Numbered from the stretch's first letter, positions 5,828-13,264 are shown. The stretch: DNA of 14,251 nucleotides from Ruminococcaceae bacterium UBA7135 (GCA_002492075.1 DKXD01000207.1:5220-19470), one strand, 5' to 3'. The notes: generated from the letters alone by a model not told the origin. Numbers and translations: made by a program.

Positions 5828-8236
5828 TCAAGCCTTTATTTTCTGCGTAAGCTTAGTGCTTTCCTTGTAGGGTCTTGCAAGCATATAGATCATAAACACG
5901 AGCACCAAAACCGCGAAGATAAGTCCTATAACGTTCGGACTGCCCGAAAACAGCAAGCCGAATTGATATATCATCAGCGAAACCGCGTATGCGAAGCCGC
6001 ATTGATACCCTATCGCGAACCAAGTCCACTTCGCGGAGTTCATCTCGCGCTTGATAGCTCCGATAGCCGCAAAGCACGGAGCGCACAACAGATTGAACAC
6101 CAAAAACGAATATCCCGCAAGCGCCGTCATTTGAACAAAATCGAGTACGCCGAACACTCCGACGACCTCTTCCTTTGCCACAAGCCCCATTATAGTCGCG
6201 ACTGCCGCGGTAGGCTCGCCAAAGCCCAAAGGAGCAAATATCCAGCAAATACCCTGACCGATCTTTCCGAGAATCGTATCCTCAAGTTCGAATTCCGTGC
6301 CGAAACCGAACGCTCCGTCGGTCCAACCGAAAGAGCTGCCCGCCCAGATCACTATCGTCGCAAGCAGAATGATAGTTCCCGCTTTCTTTATGAAGCTCCA
6401 GCCGCGCTCCCACATAGAACGCATAATGTTTCCGAACGTCGGAAGGTGATACGCGGGCAGTTCCATAACGAACGGAGCGGGGTCGCCTGCAAACATCTTC
6501 GTTTTCTTCAGCATAATGCCCGAAACGACTATCGCCGCCACGCCGACAAAGTACGCCGAGGGCGCTACCCACCACGCTCCGCCGAACAGCGCCGCCGCGA
6601 TAAGCGCGACTATCGGCATTTTAGCGCCGCAGGGAACAAATGTTGTCGTCATAATGGTCATACGGCGGTCACGTTCATTCTCGATAGTCCGCGAAGCCAT
6701 AACTCCCGGAACACCGCAGCCCGTACCAATAAGCATGGGGATAAAGCTCTTTCCCGAAAGACCGAAACGGCGGAATATCCTGTCCATAACGAACGCCACA
6801 CGCGCCATATATCCGCACGCCTCAAGGAACGCCAGGAAAATAAACAGCACCAGCATTTGCGGCACAAATCCCAGCACCGCGCCAACGCCGGCTACAATGC
6901 CATCGAGTATCAGACTCTTTAGCCAATCTACGCAGTTTATGCTGTCAAGACCACTCTCAATAAGCACAGGAACGCCCGGTACCCATACGCCGTAATCCGC
7001 GTTGGAAATCTCCTCTCCAAGAGCCTCCATAGGCTCGTCGACCAGACCGGAGATATCATAGCCCTGTTCGGCGAGTTCAGCGCCAAAAGAACCGTAAGCC
7101 TCGTCAAAACTACCGAAGCTGCCTTCCTCGATAGCTCCGAGAATGTCCTCCGCGCCGATAACTCTCGCGTCGACCGCGCTTTGAACAGTAGTTTTTACAT
7201 CGTCGGTGAAGATATGCTCCGACGCGTAAGCGTCCTGAGCTTCCTCATACTGTGCGCGTCCGTTTCCGAAGAGATACCAGCCGTCGCCGAACAAACCGTC
7301 GTTCGTCCAGTCGGTGACGATCGTTCCCACAGAAGTCCACGAAACGAAGTAAACTATTATCATTACCACCGCGAATATCGGCAGGGCGAGAAAACGGTTC
7401 GTAACTATTTTATCGATCTTATCGGAGACCGTAAGCGCGCCCTTGTTCTTTTTCCTGTAGCACTCCTTGATGACCTCCGCTATGTAAATATAACGCTCGT
7501 TGGTGATTATGCTTTCCGCGTCGTCGTCCATTTCCTGCTCGCACGCTTTGATGTCACGTTCGATATGCTCTTGAATATCCCTAGGGATATTCAGCGCTTC
7601 AAGCACCTTTTCGTCACGTTCGAATATCTTTACGGCGTACCAACGCTGACATTCCTCGGGCATATCGTGCAAAAACGCTTCCTCGATATGAGCCAAAGCG
7701 TGCTCCACACAGCCGCAGAACGAATGTTGGGGTATCATCTTCTTTTTCTCCCGCGCCGCTTTTACCGCTTTTTGAGCCGCTTCGGCTATTCCCGTACCTT
7801 TAAGCGCGGAGATCTCGCAGACCTCGCACCCGAGCCGTTTGGAAAGCTGCTCGAAATTGACAGTGTCGCCGTTCTTTTTCACAACGTCCATCATATTCAC
7901 CGCAGCTATCATCGGTATGCCCAGCTCCGCAAGCTGCGTTGTAAGATACAAATTGCGTTCAAGATTCGTGCCGTCAATAACATTCAGTATTGCGTCTGGG
8001 CGTTCGTTTATCAGGTAGTTTCGCGCCACGACTTCCTCAAGCGTGTACGGAGACAGCGAGTAGATACCCGGAAGATCGGTTATGATGACGCTTTTATCCT
8101 CCTTTAACCTGCCCTCTTTCTTTTCAACTGTTACGCCCGGCCAGTTGCCCACAAATTGATTGGAGCCGGTGAGCGCGTTGAACAATGTTGTTTTGCCGCA
8201 GTTCGGGTTGCCTGCAAGCGCTATTCTTATTTCCAT
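5828..8236 (-). CDS. feoB: Ferrous iron transporter FeoB
   Basis: The polytopic membrane protein that imports Fe2+. The cytoplasmic N-terminal GTPase has all motifs: G1 GNPNCGKTT (9-17), G2 around VGNWPGVT (29-36), G3 DLPG (54-57), G4 NMMD (114-117), G5 SALKG (143-147). A helical linker domain (about 165-270) leads to the membrane core, with the gate motifs GTGCGVPG (504-511), VPCGAKMP (534-541) and CAPC (718-721). At 802 residues it is longer than many FeoBs because of an extra acidic stretch between the first membrane helix and the gate region (about 318-420). AGGAGG precedes the ATG. The gene follows two feoA genes after a 167-base gap that holds possible promoters and an operator-like dyad, so feoB may be made both with and without feoA. 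Confidence 0.97.
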   Translation of the reverse strand: MEIRIALAGNPNCGKTTLFNALTGSNQFVGNWPGVTVEKKEGRLKEDKSVIITDLPGIYSLSPYTLEEVVARNYLINERPDAILNVIDGTNLERNLYLTTQLAELGIPMIAAVNMMDVVKKNGDTVNFEQLSKRLGCEVCEISALKGTGIAEAAQKAVKAAREKKKMIPQHSFCGCVEHALAHIEEAFLHDMPEECQRWYAVKIFERDEKVLEALNIPRDIQEHIERDIKACEQEMDDDAESIITNERYIYIAEVIKECYRKKNKGALTVSDKIDKIVTNRFLALPIFAVVMIIVYFVSWTSVGTIVTDWTNDGLFGDGWYLFGNGRAQYEEAQDAYASEHIFTDDVKTTVQSAVDARVIGAEDILGAIEEGSFGSFDEAYGSFGAELAEQGYDISGLVDEPMEALGEEISNADYGVWVPGVPVLIESGLDSINCVDWLKSLILDGIVAGVGAVLGFVPQMLVLFIFLAFLEACGYMARVAFVMDRIFRRFGLSGKSFIPMLIGTGCGVPGVMASRTIENERDRRMTIMTTTFVPCGAKMPIVALIAAALFGGAWWVAPSAYFVGVAAIVVSGIMLKKTKMFAGDPAPFVMELPAYHLPTFGNIMRSMWERGWSFIKKAGTIILLATIVIWAGSSFGWTDGAFGFGTEFELEDTILGKIGQGICWIFAPLGFGEPTAAVATIMGLVAKEEVVGVFGVLDFVQMTALAGYSFLVFNLLCAPCFAAIGAIKREMNSAKWTWFAIGYQCGFAYAVSLMIYQFGLLFSGSPNVIGLIFAVLVLVFMIYMLARPYKESTKLTQKIKA

Positions 8237-8251
8237 TTTTCCTCCTCTTGA

Positions 8252-8265
8252 TTAGAATAGACTAA
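8252..8265. promoter_or_regulatory. Operator-like dyad TTAG-N6-CTAA before feoB
   Basis: TTAG (8252-8255) and CTAA (8262-8265) form an inverted repeat with six bases between. It lies four bases downstream of a TATAAT box, over the predicted start site of a feoB-proximal promoter. The same half-sites and spacing occur at the feoA promoter. A DtxR/IdeR/MntR-type metalloregulator is the natural guess because their sites contain TTAG/CTAA-like halves. Confidence 0.5.
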
Positions 8266-8269
8266 CCAT

Positions 8270-8298
8270 ATTATACAAGACTAACTGTCGTTCAAAAA
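8270..8298 (-). promoter_or_regulatory. Possible feoB-proximal promoter
   Basis: A perfect TATAAT (minus strand, 8275-8270) has only a poor -35 (TTTTTG, 8298-8293) at 17-base spacing; a better TTGAAC is too close (14 bases). Predicted start near 8263, inside the dyad at 8252-8265. Confidence 0.4.
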
Positions 8299-8310
8299 AA
8301 CAAAGCGCTT

Positions 8311-8404
8311 ATACTAATTCGCCGTCAAAGTATAGACAAAAAATATGACCTAACTCAATACAACAACAATAATATTTGTCAATACATTTATCGCGAATTA
8401 GTAT
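8311..8404. repeat. 12-base perfect inverted repeat spanning 94 bases between feoA and feoB
   Basis: ATACTAATTCGC (8311-8322) is the exact inverse of GCGAATTAGTAT (8393-8404). The 70 bases between are AT-rich. One arm touches the stop codon of the second feoA. In the feo mRNA the arms could form a 12-pair stem enclosing a large loop; as DNA it resembles a very small inverted-repeat element, but no target-site duplication is visible. Confidence 0.7.
8329..8358 (-). promoter_or_regulatory. Second possible feoB promoter
   Basis: On the minus strand TTGAGT (8358-8353) and TATACT (8334-8329) are 18 bases apart, inside the inverted repeat. The predicted start falls near the left repeat arm (about 8322). 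Only a moderate match. Confidence 0.35.
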
Positions 8405-8622
8405 CATACCTCGATCATTTCCGCGTCCGCCTTGCGCAGCGACAATTCATAACCGCGCACCGTGACCTCTATCGGGTCTCCGAGCGGAGCAACTTTTCTT
8501 ATCGTCACCTCTGTGCCTTTCGTAAGACCCATATCCATTATTCTGCGTTTTACCGCGCCCTCGCCGTTAAGTTTCTTGATTGTAACGGTATCGCCTATTT
8601 TCGCGTCCCGCAATGTAGCCAT
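8404..8622 (-). CDS. feoA: FeoA family protein (second copy)
   Basis: A 72-residue SH3-like FeoA protein, a small cytoplasmic partner of FeoB thought to assist or regulate its GTPase. Family features are clear: LRDAKIGDTVTIKKLNGEG near the N-terminus, RRIMDMGLTKGTEVTIRKVAPLGDP in the middle and VRGYELSLRKADAEMIEV at the end. I chose ATG at 8622 because AAGGAGGG lies seven bases upstream; the longer in-frame ATG at 8652, which overlaps the previous stop as ATGA, would make this binding site coding sequence and add ten residues unlike the family. It follows the first feoA by 26 bases and is 167 bases before feoB. Confidence 0.93.
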   Translation of the reverse strand: MATLRDAKIGDTVTIKKLNGEGAVKRRIMDMGLTKGTEVTIRKVAPLGDPIEVTVRGYELSLRKADAEMIEV

Positions 8623-8648
8623 AAGATATCCCTCCTTTATTTCTGCTT

Positions 8649-8861
8649 TCATACCATGACCCGCCGCGCCATTTCCTTAGAAACGGCGACCCGAGATTCC
8701 TTGACCTTTACTATAACGTTTCCTTTTATCTCGGAAACCACCGTAATGTTACTCCCCACAACGAAGCCCAGACTTTCCAGAAAACGCCGCGTTTCATCGT
8801 TTCCGCCGAGCTTTCGTATCATCAGCTCCTCGCCGGGGTTCGCAAGTGTAATCGGCATCAT
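8649..8861 (-). CDS. feoA: FeoA family protein (first copy)
   Basis: A 70-residue FeoA-domain protein and the first gene of the iron operon. The pattern PGEELMIRKLGGNDETRRFL, followed by ESLGFVVGSNITVVSEIKGN and ending in KESRVAVSKEMARRVMV, matches the SH3-like FeoA fold. It is clearly divergent from the second copy, so the pair is not a recent duplication; paired FeoA proteins ahead of FeoB are frequent in Clostridia. The start at 8861 (ATG ATG) follows GGAGG by eight bases. Its promoter is strong and carries an operator-like dyad at the transcription start, pointing to metal-dependent repression. Confidence 0.92.
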   Translation of the reverse strand: MMPITLANPGEELMIRKLGGNDETRRFLESLGFVVGSNITVVSEIKGNVIVKVKESRVAVSKEMARRVMV

Positions 8862-8896
8862 TCAAAGCACCTCCGATGTTATCTAGCGCTAACCGC

Positions 8897-8912
8897 GTTA
8901 GTTCTCGCTAAC
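8897..8912. promoter_or_regulatory. Operator-like dyad GTTAG-N6-CTAAC at the feoA start site
   Basis: GTTAG (8897-8901) and CTAAC (8908-8912) form a perfect inverted repeat with a six-base spacer, just downstream of the -10 box and over the predicted transcription start. A further related half-repeat, CTAACC (8889-8894), lies beside it. The position is right for a repressor that blocks polymerase. Confidence 0.6.
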
Positions 8913-8918
8913 ACATAC

Positions 8919-8947
8919 ATTATATTCCGTTCGGCGGGAAAAGTCAA
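8919..8947 (-). promoter_or_regulatory. Promoter of the feo operon
   Basis: On the minus strand TTGACT (8947-8942) and a perfect TATAAT (8924-8919) are 17 bases apart, 58 bases before the feoA ATG. Strong match to the housekeeping sigma consensus. Confidence 0.88.
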
Positions 8948-8967
8948 CAATTTTTTTGAATAAACAA

Positions 8968-8983
8968 GTTAGATTTAACTAAT
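8968..8983. promoter_or_regulatory. Third TTAG-N6-CTAA dyad, upstream of the feo promoter
   Basis: TTAG (8969-8972) and CTAA (8979-8982) flank ATTTAA, 21 bases upstream of the -35 box. Same half-sites and spacing as the two dyads near start sites. It may be an auxiliary operator; the AT-rich context makes a chance match more likely than for the other two. Confidence 0.45.
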
Positions 8984-9046
8984 TTTAGTGATTTTTTACA
9001 GATAACAGTCATTTTTTCGGCGCTTTTTTATGCAGAACAACATAAA

Positions 9047-9076
9047 GCGGCGATTCATCACAGGACAAACCGCCGC
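9047..9076 (-). terminator. Probable terminator of the GH9 cellulase gene
   Basis: GCGGCG-A-TT (9047-9055) pairs with AA-C-CGCCGC (9068-9076), with one A/C mismatch and a 12-base loop. On the minus strand the stem is followed by TTTATGTTGTT, a broken T-run. It lies 33 bases after the cellulase stop and before the feo promoter. Confidence 0.6.
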
Positions 9077-9109
9077 CATGCTTATTATATTGAGTATGCC
9101 AAACTATTT

Positions 9110-11749
9110 TTACGGCGCCGTTCCGAATACCTCCGTGCCGTTTATCAGTACGAGCAAGTGTTCCGCGTTGCCCGCCGACCAATCGTTGCCCAGATCGAAA
9201 TTCGACCAATCCGAAGCGTAGATACGCAATTGCAGCGACAATGTGTTTCCGCTGTCGAGCGTGCCGCCCGTGAATGTAACCGCGCATTTGGTGTCGCAGT
9301 TTTCGCCCGAAGCGCCCGAAAACGCGCTTTTAACATTGCTCGTCACCGCCGTATAGCCGCTGCCGTTCACCGCCGCGTGATCGCACGCGCACTCCATAGC
9401 GCTCTTGCCGTCCGCCGTGAAGAAGTAATCGACTTCCAGCGCCGTAAGGTCGATCGGCGCACCGGTATTGTTCGCGATCTCGACAGTCATTCCGATAGAC
9501 GAGCCGCTGCCGCTTGTCTGCTGCTGGCTGAGCGAGACCTTAATGCCGTCTTTCTCCGCCGAGGGGGTTTGAGGAGTTTGCGGATTTTGAGGCTGCTGCG
9601 GCTGACTGTTCTCACCGCCGCTCGGGACGCTTTCTGACGGCGTTATCGGATCGGTTCCCGCAGTGCCGTCCGGCTCTTTTCCGAAAACGAGCTTGCCGCG
9701 TTCATACAGCGCGACGCTTTCCGCGCGAATAAGATCCGATCCGTTCGTGCCCTTCAGTTCCGCAAAGGACGGATCGTTTTCGGCGTTCCAGCCGCTTGCC
9801 GACATACGGAACTGCACTTCCTTTTTATACGCGCTCTGACCGCCCGGATAGATAAGCGCGTCCGAGAAATCTATGCTGACATAATAAACGCCGTTGTCCT
9901 TATCCCACTCGTAAATGCCGCCGAATTTCGCGCCGTCGTTATAGTTGAAGTTCACGCTTACCGCGCTGGGGTCAGAGACCTCGGAGAGGTTCACAAAATA
10001 GCGCAGTTCAAGATCTTTGCCTACTCTTGCGGGCCACGCCGATTGGTTATAGACCATTGCCTTTATTTCGGTGAAGCCATCTCCCGTGGCGTTTATCTTG
10101 TACTCAACGAACATCTCCTCACCCACGGGTTCTACCGCGCCGAAATCTTTCAGCGTCTGACCGCCGTACTTTTTGTACATCTTAGCGAGCGCGCCGGTGA
10201 AGCCCGCGTTATAGTCGTCGGCGACCTCGTTCTTATTATAATCGGAAACCGTGTCCGTATAGCCGTCTGACGCGTCGGGTCCGCCGACAAGCGCCCCAAA
10301 CAGCACATGCCGATGACTTGCGGGCTCGTTCATATTATCCGCCCACGAACCTTGCGAGGTGCGGTGATGAGGATGTTCGGGAGGGTTCTCTCCGAAGCCC
10401 ACCACATAACTGCGCCCCGAACTTCCGAGCGCATAGTTTACCTGTCTCTCGCAAAATTCCATGTATTTCTCCGCCTTATCGCTTGAACAAGCGCCGCTGT
10501 CGGCATAAGAAGCTGCGAGCATTGCCGCCGTTGTGGCATATCTGAGGCTGCCCCACTGATCAAGCCATGCCAGCCCTTTGGGAGAAGTCGTGATACCGCT
10601 GCACCACCAATCAAGACTTTCCTCAAGCTGCGGGCTTTTTTCGTTCGTGAGTTTTGCTATCAAGCAGAGTGCGCCCAGACCCTTGTCGTCCCAGCACAGC
10701 GTCCAATGTGGATCAATGTTGCACTGAGAAGCGTAGCTTTTCGCCTTATCAAGCCAAGAGCTGTCGCCGGTCGCGATATTCAGCCATGCGGCAGCCCATG
10801 CAAGCTCGTCGTTCCAACCGCTCCATGAGTTGTAAAACCCGTTCGCCGCTGTATAGCCCGCATCGCTTTTGGTGCTTTCGGCGAACTCATAAAGCGATTT
10901 CGCGTGAGACAGACACAGCTCCGAATAATCCGCGTCGACGTCCTTATACACCGCAGCGCACGCCGCTAAAGCGGCGGCAGCCTCACCGACAACAGCGGAA
11001 CCGGGATTGCTTGTATCCACCTTAAACGACGGGCGGTTCATCTGCATTACCTCGCAGGGACCCCACCAAGAATGGTCGGCGTTGCCGTCGCCCACCTGAT
11101 AATAGTACACGTTATCCTCCGGGTGACATTTAATAAGGTAATCGCATATCCACTTGATATTTCCGAGCGCGTACTCAAGCTGACCGCTCTTTTCATAAGC
11201 GTCCTTGTCCTCGTAAATGCTCCATGCAAGCATAGTGGACGTATACGCCATTGGCAGATTGAACTTTGCGTTGTCGCCCGCGTCATACAGCCCCCCCGTA
11301 AGGTCGAGACCCGCGTCCGAGCCGTCGTTCAAACCGCTGTCGCCGCGCCAATTCGTGCGAATGGTGCTCTCGTCAAGGTCGCCGCTCCTTTGCAGCTCGT
11401 AAAACAGCAGTGATTTTTGGAGAGCCTCACCGTAGTTGAAATCTCCCGTGCCTTCCTCTCCCTCATAGCCGCTGCCCGTCATCGAAAGCCCCTCGCCGCC
11501 GCCGAACGGGTAATCGGGTTCGTTGGCATTCCCCGAACCGTTGGAGCTGTTTGCGCTCTCCGAGCCGCCCGTACTCTCTGAATCGGGAGCACTCGTGCCC
11601 GAAACCGCCGAGCTGCCGCTTGCGCCGCCTTGTTCTGAACCGCTTGCCGCGCTCTCGTTGTTGCTCTTAGCGCAGCCCGACAGAGCCGACGCCAATACCG
11701 CCGCCGCCAAGATCGCCGAAAATGTCTTTTTTACACGCATTGCTTTCAT
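9110..11749 (-). CDS. GH9 cellulase lipoprotein with CBM3c and a second CBM3
   Basis: An 879-residue secreted glycoside hydrolase family 9 enzyme that cuts beta-1,4-glucan chains of cellulose. Residues 1-26 are a lipoprotein signal peptide with lipobox LSGC (Cys26), followed by a Ser/Gly-rich linker (to about 100). The GH9 catalytic domain covers about 103-528: YDAGDNAKF with the base/nucleophile-activating Asp156 and Asp159, HPHHRTSQGSW (459-469), and NEVADDYNAGF with acid Glu508. A CBM3c-like module (about 545-693) follows directly, as in processive endoglucanases; then a Pro/Gln linker (about 700-730) and a second CBM3-like module (about 734-877). There is no dockerin, so lipid anchoring replaces cellulosome attachment. 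GGAGGAG precedes the ATG. No promoter is evident in the 69 bases upstream, so it may be read from the genes before it. Confidence 0.95.
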   Translation of the reverse strand: MKAMRVKKTFSAILAAAVLASALSGCAKSNNESAASGSEQGGASGSSAVSGTSAPDSESTGGSESANSSNGSGNANEPDYPFGGGEGLSMTGSGYEGEEGTGDFNYGEALQKSLLFYELQRSGDLDESTIRTNWRGDSGLNDGSDAGLDLTGGLYDAGDNAKFNLPMAYTSTMLAWSIYEDKDAYEKSGQLEYALGNIKWICDYLIKCHPEDNVYYYQVGDGNADHSWWGPCEVMQMNRPSFKVDTSNPGSAVVGEAAAALAACAAVYKDVDADYSELCLSHAKSLYEFAESTKSDAGYTAANGFYNSWSGWNDELAWAAAWLNIATGDSSWLDKAKSYASQCNIDPHWTLCWDDKGLGALCLIAKLTNEKSPQLEESLDWWCSGITTSPKGLAWLDQWGSLRYATTAAMLAASYADSGACSSDKAEKYMEFCERQVNYALGSSGRSYVVGFGENPPEHPHHRTSQGSWADNMNEPASHRHVLFGALVGGPDASDGYTDTVSDYNKNEVADDYNAGFTGALAKMYKKYGGQTLKDFGAVEPVGEEMFVEYKINATGDGFTEIKAMVYNQSAWPARVGKDLELRYFVNLSEVSDPSAVSVNFNYNDGAKFGGIYEWDKDNGVYYVSIDFSDALIYPGGQSAYKKEVQFRMSASGWNAENDPSFAELKGTNGSDLIRAESVALYERGKLVFGKEPDGTAGTDPITPSESVPSGGENSQPQQPQNPQTPQTPSAEKDGIKVSLSQQQTSGSGSSIGMTVEIANNTGAPIDLTALEVDYFFTADGKSAMECACDHAAVNGSGYTAVTSNVKSAFSGASGENCDTKCAVTFTGGTLDSGNTLSLQLRIYASDWSNFDLGNDWSAGNAEHLLVLINGTEVFGTAP

Positions 11750-11779
11750 TTAAGCTCCTCCGCTATACCAATACAGCAA

Positions 11780-11812
11780 CACCGTACAAAGGCAGGGAAC
11801 TTTTGTACGGTG
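11780..11812 (-). terminator. 11-pair hairpin between the 481-residue gene and the cellulase
   Basis: CACCGTACAAA (11780-11790) and TTTGTACGGTG (11802-11812) are perfect inverted repeats with an 11-base loop, starting six bases after the stop of the upstream gene. On the minus strand only TTGCTGTATT follows, so termination may be partial. It could act as a terminator, attenuator or mRNA stabiliser that sets the ratio of the cellulase to its upstream genes. Confidence 0.55.
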
Positions 11813-11818
11813 ACGCTT

Positions 11819-13264
11819 TTACTTTTTCTTATTACGCTTTACGAATGTCTGCGCTATGGTGATTATTTTATCATATTTGGGGTCGCCGCTTTCAATTGCG
11901 CTTTGGAAGAAATTAAGTATTTTAGAATTTTCCGTCTGGCTTGAAACTCGGCGGGCAACATATTCATGCACCGCGGCAAGCTCGGGGTTTTCCATTACGG
12001 CAATCGAGAAGTCCACGAACCGCTTTATATTCTTAAACTGCAAAAAGCCGCACGCCGTCACGATACTTGAATAGAAGTTCGGAGAGATTATCACCTTACC
12101 GTTGCACTCTACATTGCCGGCAAGCAGACAGTCAAGCTGCTCGTCCGTAAGCTCACTTACGGCATAAGCGGATTCCACCATTTCGCAGTCGGGCAGCCGC
12201 TCTGCGCGCTCCAAAACGGAATATGGCAGCGCGTTGTTGTTTATGGATTTTCTGCGCATAGTCATCAGCTTCGCCGAAATCACATCGAAATGCGGCGGCT
12301 TGTATTCGCTCCTGCCCTCGATAAGCTGCCGCAGCATATCCTTTGGGAACGCTTCGAGCGGCATTTTCACCGATGGACTTCTGAAGCCCGTAACTCCGTT
12401 TGCGGGCATCTCCTGTATAGGCGCGGGAGCCGGTGCTTCGCCCGCCGCGTCAAGCTGCTCGGCAGCCTCGGGCGCTTCGGGGTCTATCTCCTCGGCGGGA
12501 GCGGGCGGAGGTGTCTGCGTCTCAACGGGCGCGGGGGTCTTGCGCTCCACATACGGTTCCGTTATCTTCTCAATCACCGCGCATCTGAACGGTACGCCGC
12601 AGTCCACACAAGAGACCGCCCCATGGTGACCTTTAAGCAGCGCGGAATACAATCCCGAAACGTGATATACTATACCTTGAACACGGCGCTTCTTCACCTG
12701 TTCATCGGTGCCCATTTTGGTGCGCGCCGCATAGTAATCCATTGGCTGAGTCGGCAGCAGAAAGCACGGCTTGTATGTTTTGTCGCCTATAGCACGGTTA
12801 TATTCCGCCGTGCCATGCACCTCGTGAGAGATGTTATATGCACCCCAGAAGAATATGCCGTTTCCGTCAGTGGGGTAATAATCCGAGTAATATACCGCGT
12901 AAATGCCATCCTCAAGCAGACCGAAAATATCGCGCAAACCCGAAGTCAGCGATTCTCCGTCGTTAAGCCTGTTAAAGCTGTTTGTGATCGCGGCGTTTAT
13001 CTTCTGGTCGTATCCCTGAAACCCCGGGCTGAAAGATACCAGCTTATCGCTTTGCTTATTCGCACGGTTCGGGCAGATAAGATTTATAACAGGCTCGCTT
13101 CCTATATAAAACAGCCGTGTGCGTGAGCTTGTGTTGCCGGATTGATCGATACTTCCCGCCATACACGTTCCCAAAACGCCGCCGCCGTCCTTTATGGACA
13201 CCAAAAGTGCGCTCTGCCCGTCATAATCGACAGTTTCCGACTTTATATCGACGCTCAAATTCAT
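11819..13264 (-). CDS. Unrecognised 481-residue two-domain protein with proline-rich linker
   Basis: I do not recognise this protein. It has no signal peptide or membrane segment, so it is probably cytoplasmic. Three parts are visible. An N-terminal domain (1 to about 235) is rich in aromatic residues and ends in a cysteine cluster, CVDCGVPFRC (219-228), that could bind a metal. A Pro/Ala/Glu-rich linker (about 240-290) follows. A C-terminal part (about 296-481) is predicted largely helical and ends in a lysine-rich tail (KRNKKK). The start at 13264 follows AAGGAAG. It sits 34 bases after the YcxB-like gene, so the two form an operon; the cellulase follows after 69 bases and a hairpin. The coding assignment is secure (long frame, good binding site, neighbour spacing); the function is unknown. 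Confidence 0.85.
   Translation of the reverse strand: MNLSVDIKSETVDYDGQSALLVSIKDGGGVLGTCMAGSIDQSGNTSSRTRLFYIGSEPVINLICPNRANKQSDKLVSFSPGFQGYDQKINAAITNSFNRLNDGESLTSGLRDIFGLLEDGIYAVYYSDYYPTDGNGIFFWGAYNISHEVHGTAEYNRAIGDKTYKPCFLLPTQPMDYYAARTKMGTDEQVKKRRVQGIVYHVSGLYSALLKGHHGAVSCVDCGVPFRCAVIEKITEPYVERKTPAPVETQTPPPAPAEEIDPEAPEAAEQLDAAGEAPAPAPIQEMPANGVTGFRSPSVKMPLEAFPKDMLRQLIEGRSEYKPPHFDVISAKLMTMRRKSINNNALPYSVLERAERLPDCEMVESAYAVSELTDEQLDCLLAGNVECNGKVIISPNFYSSIVTACGFLQFKNIKRFVDFSIAVMENPELAAVHEYVARRVSSQTENSKILNFFQSAIESGDPKYDKIITIAQTFVKRNKKK

Noticed and set aside
5963..6922. Long plus-strand open frame opposite feoB (319 codons)
   Set aside because: Low-complexity, Arg/His/Asn-rich product typical of the antisense of a GC-rich coding frame, no ribosome binding site, fully inside the certain feoB gene.
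7181..8107. Second long plus-strand open frame opposite feoB (308 codons)
   Set aside because: Antisense of the FeoB GTPase domain, no family features and no start context.
8623..8652. Longer start for the second feoA (ATGA overlap with the first feoA stop)
   Set aside because: It would place the strong AAGGAGGG site inside the coding region and add residues not typical of FeoA.
12290..13126. Plus-strand open frame opposite the 481-residue gene (278 codons)
   Set aside because: The minus-strand frame has the better start site, operon spacing and a natural residue mix; this one looks like an antisense shadow.
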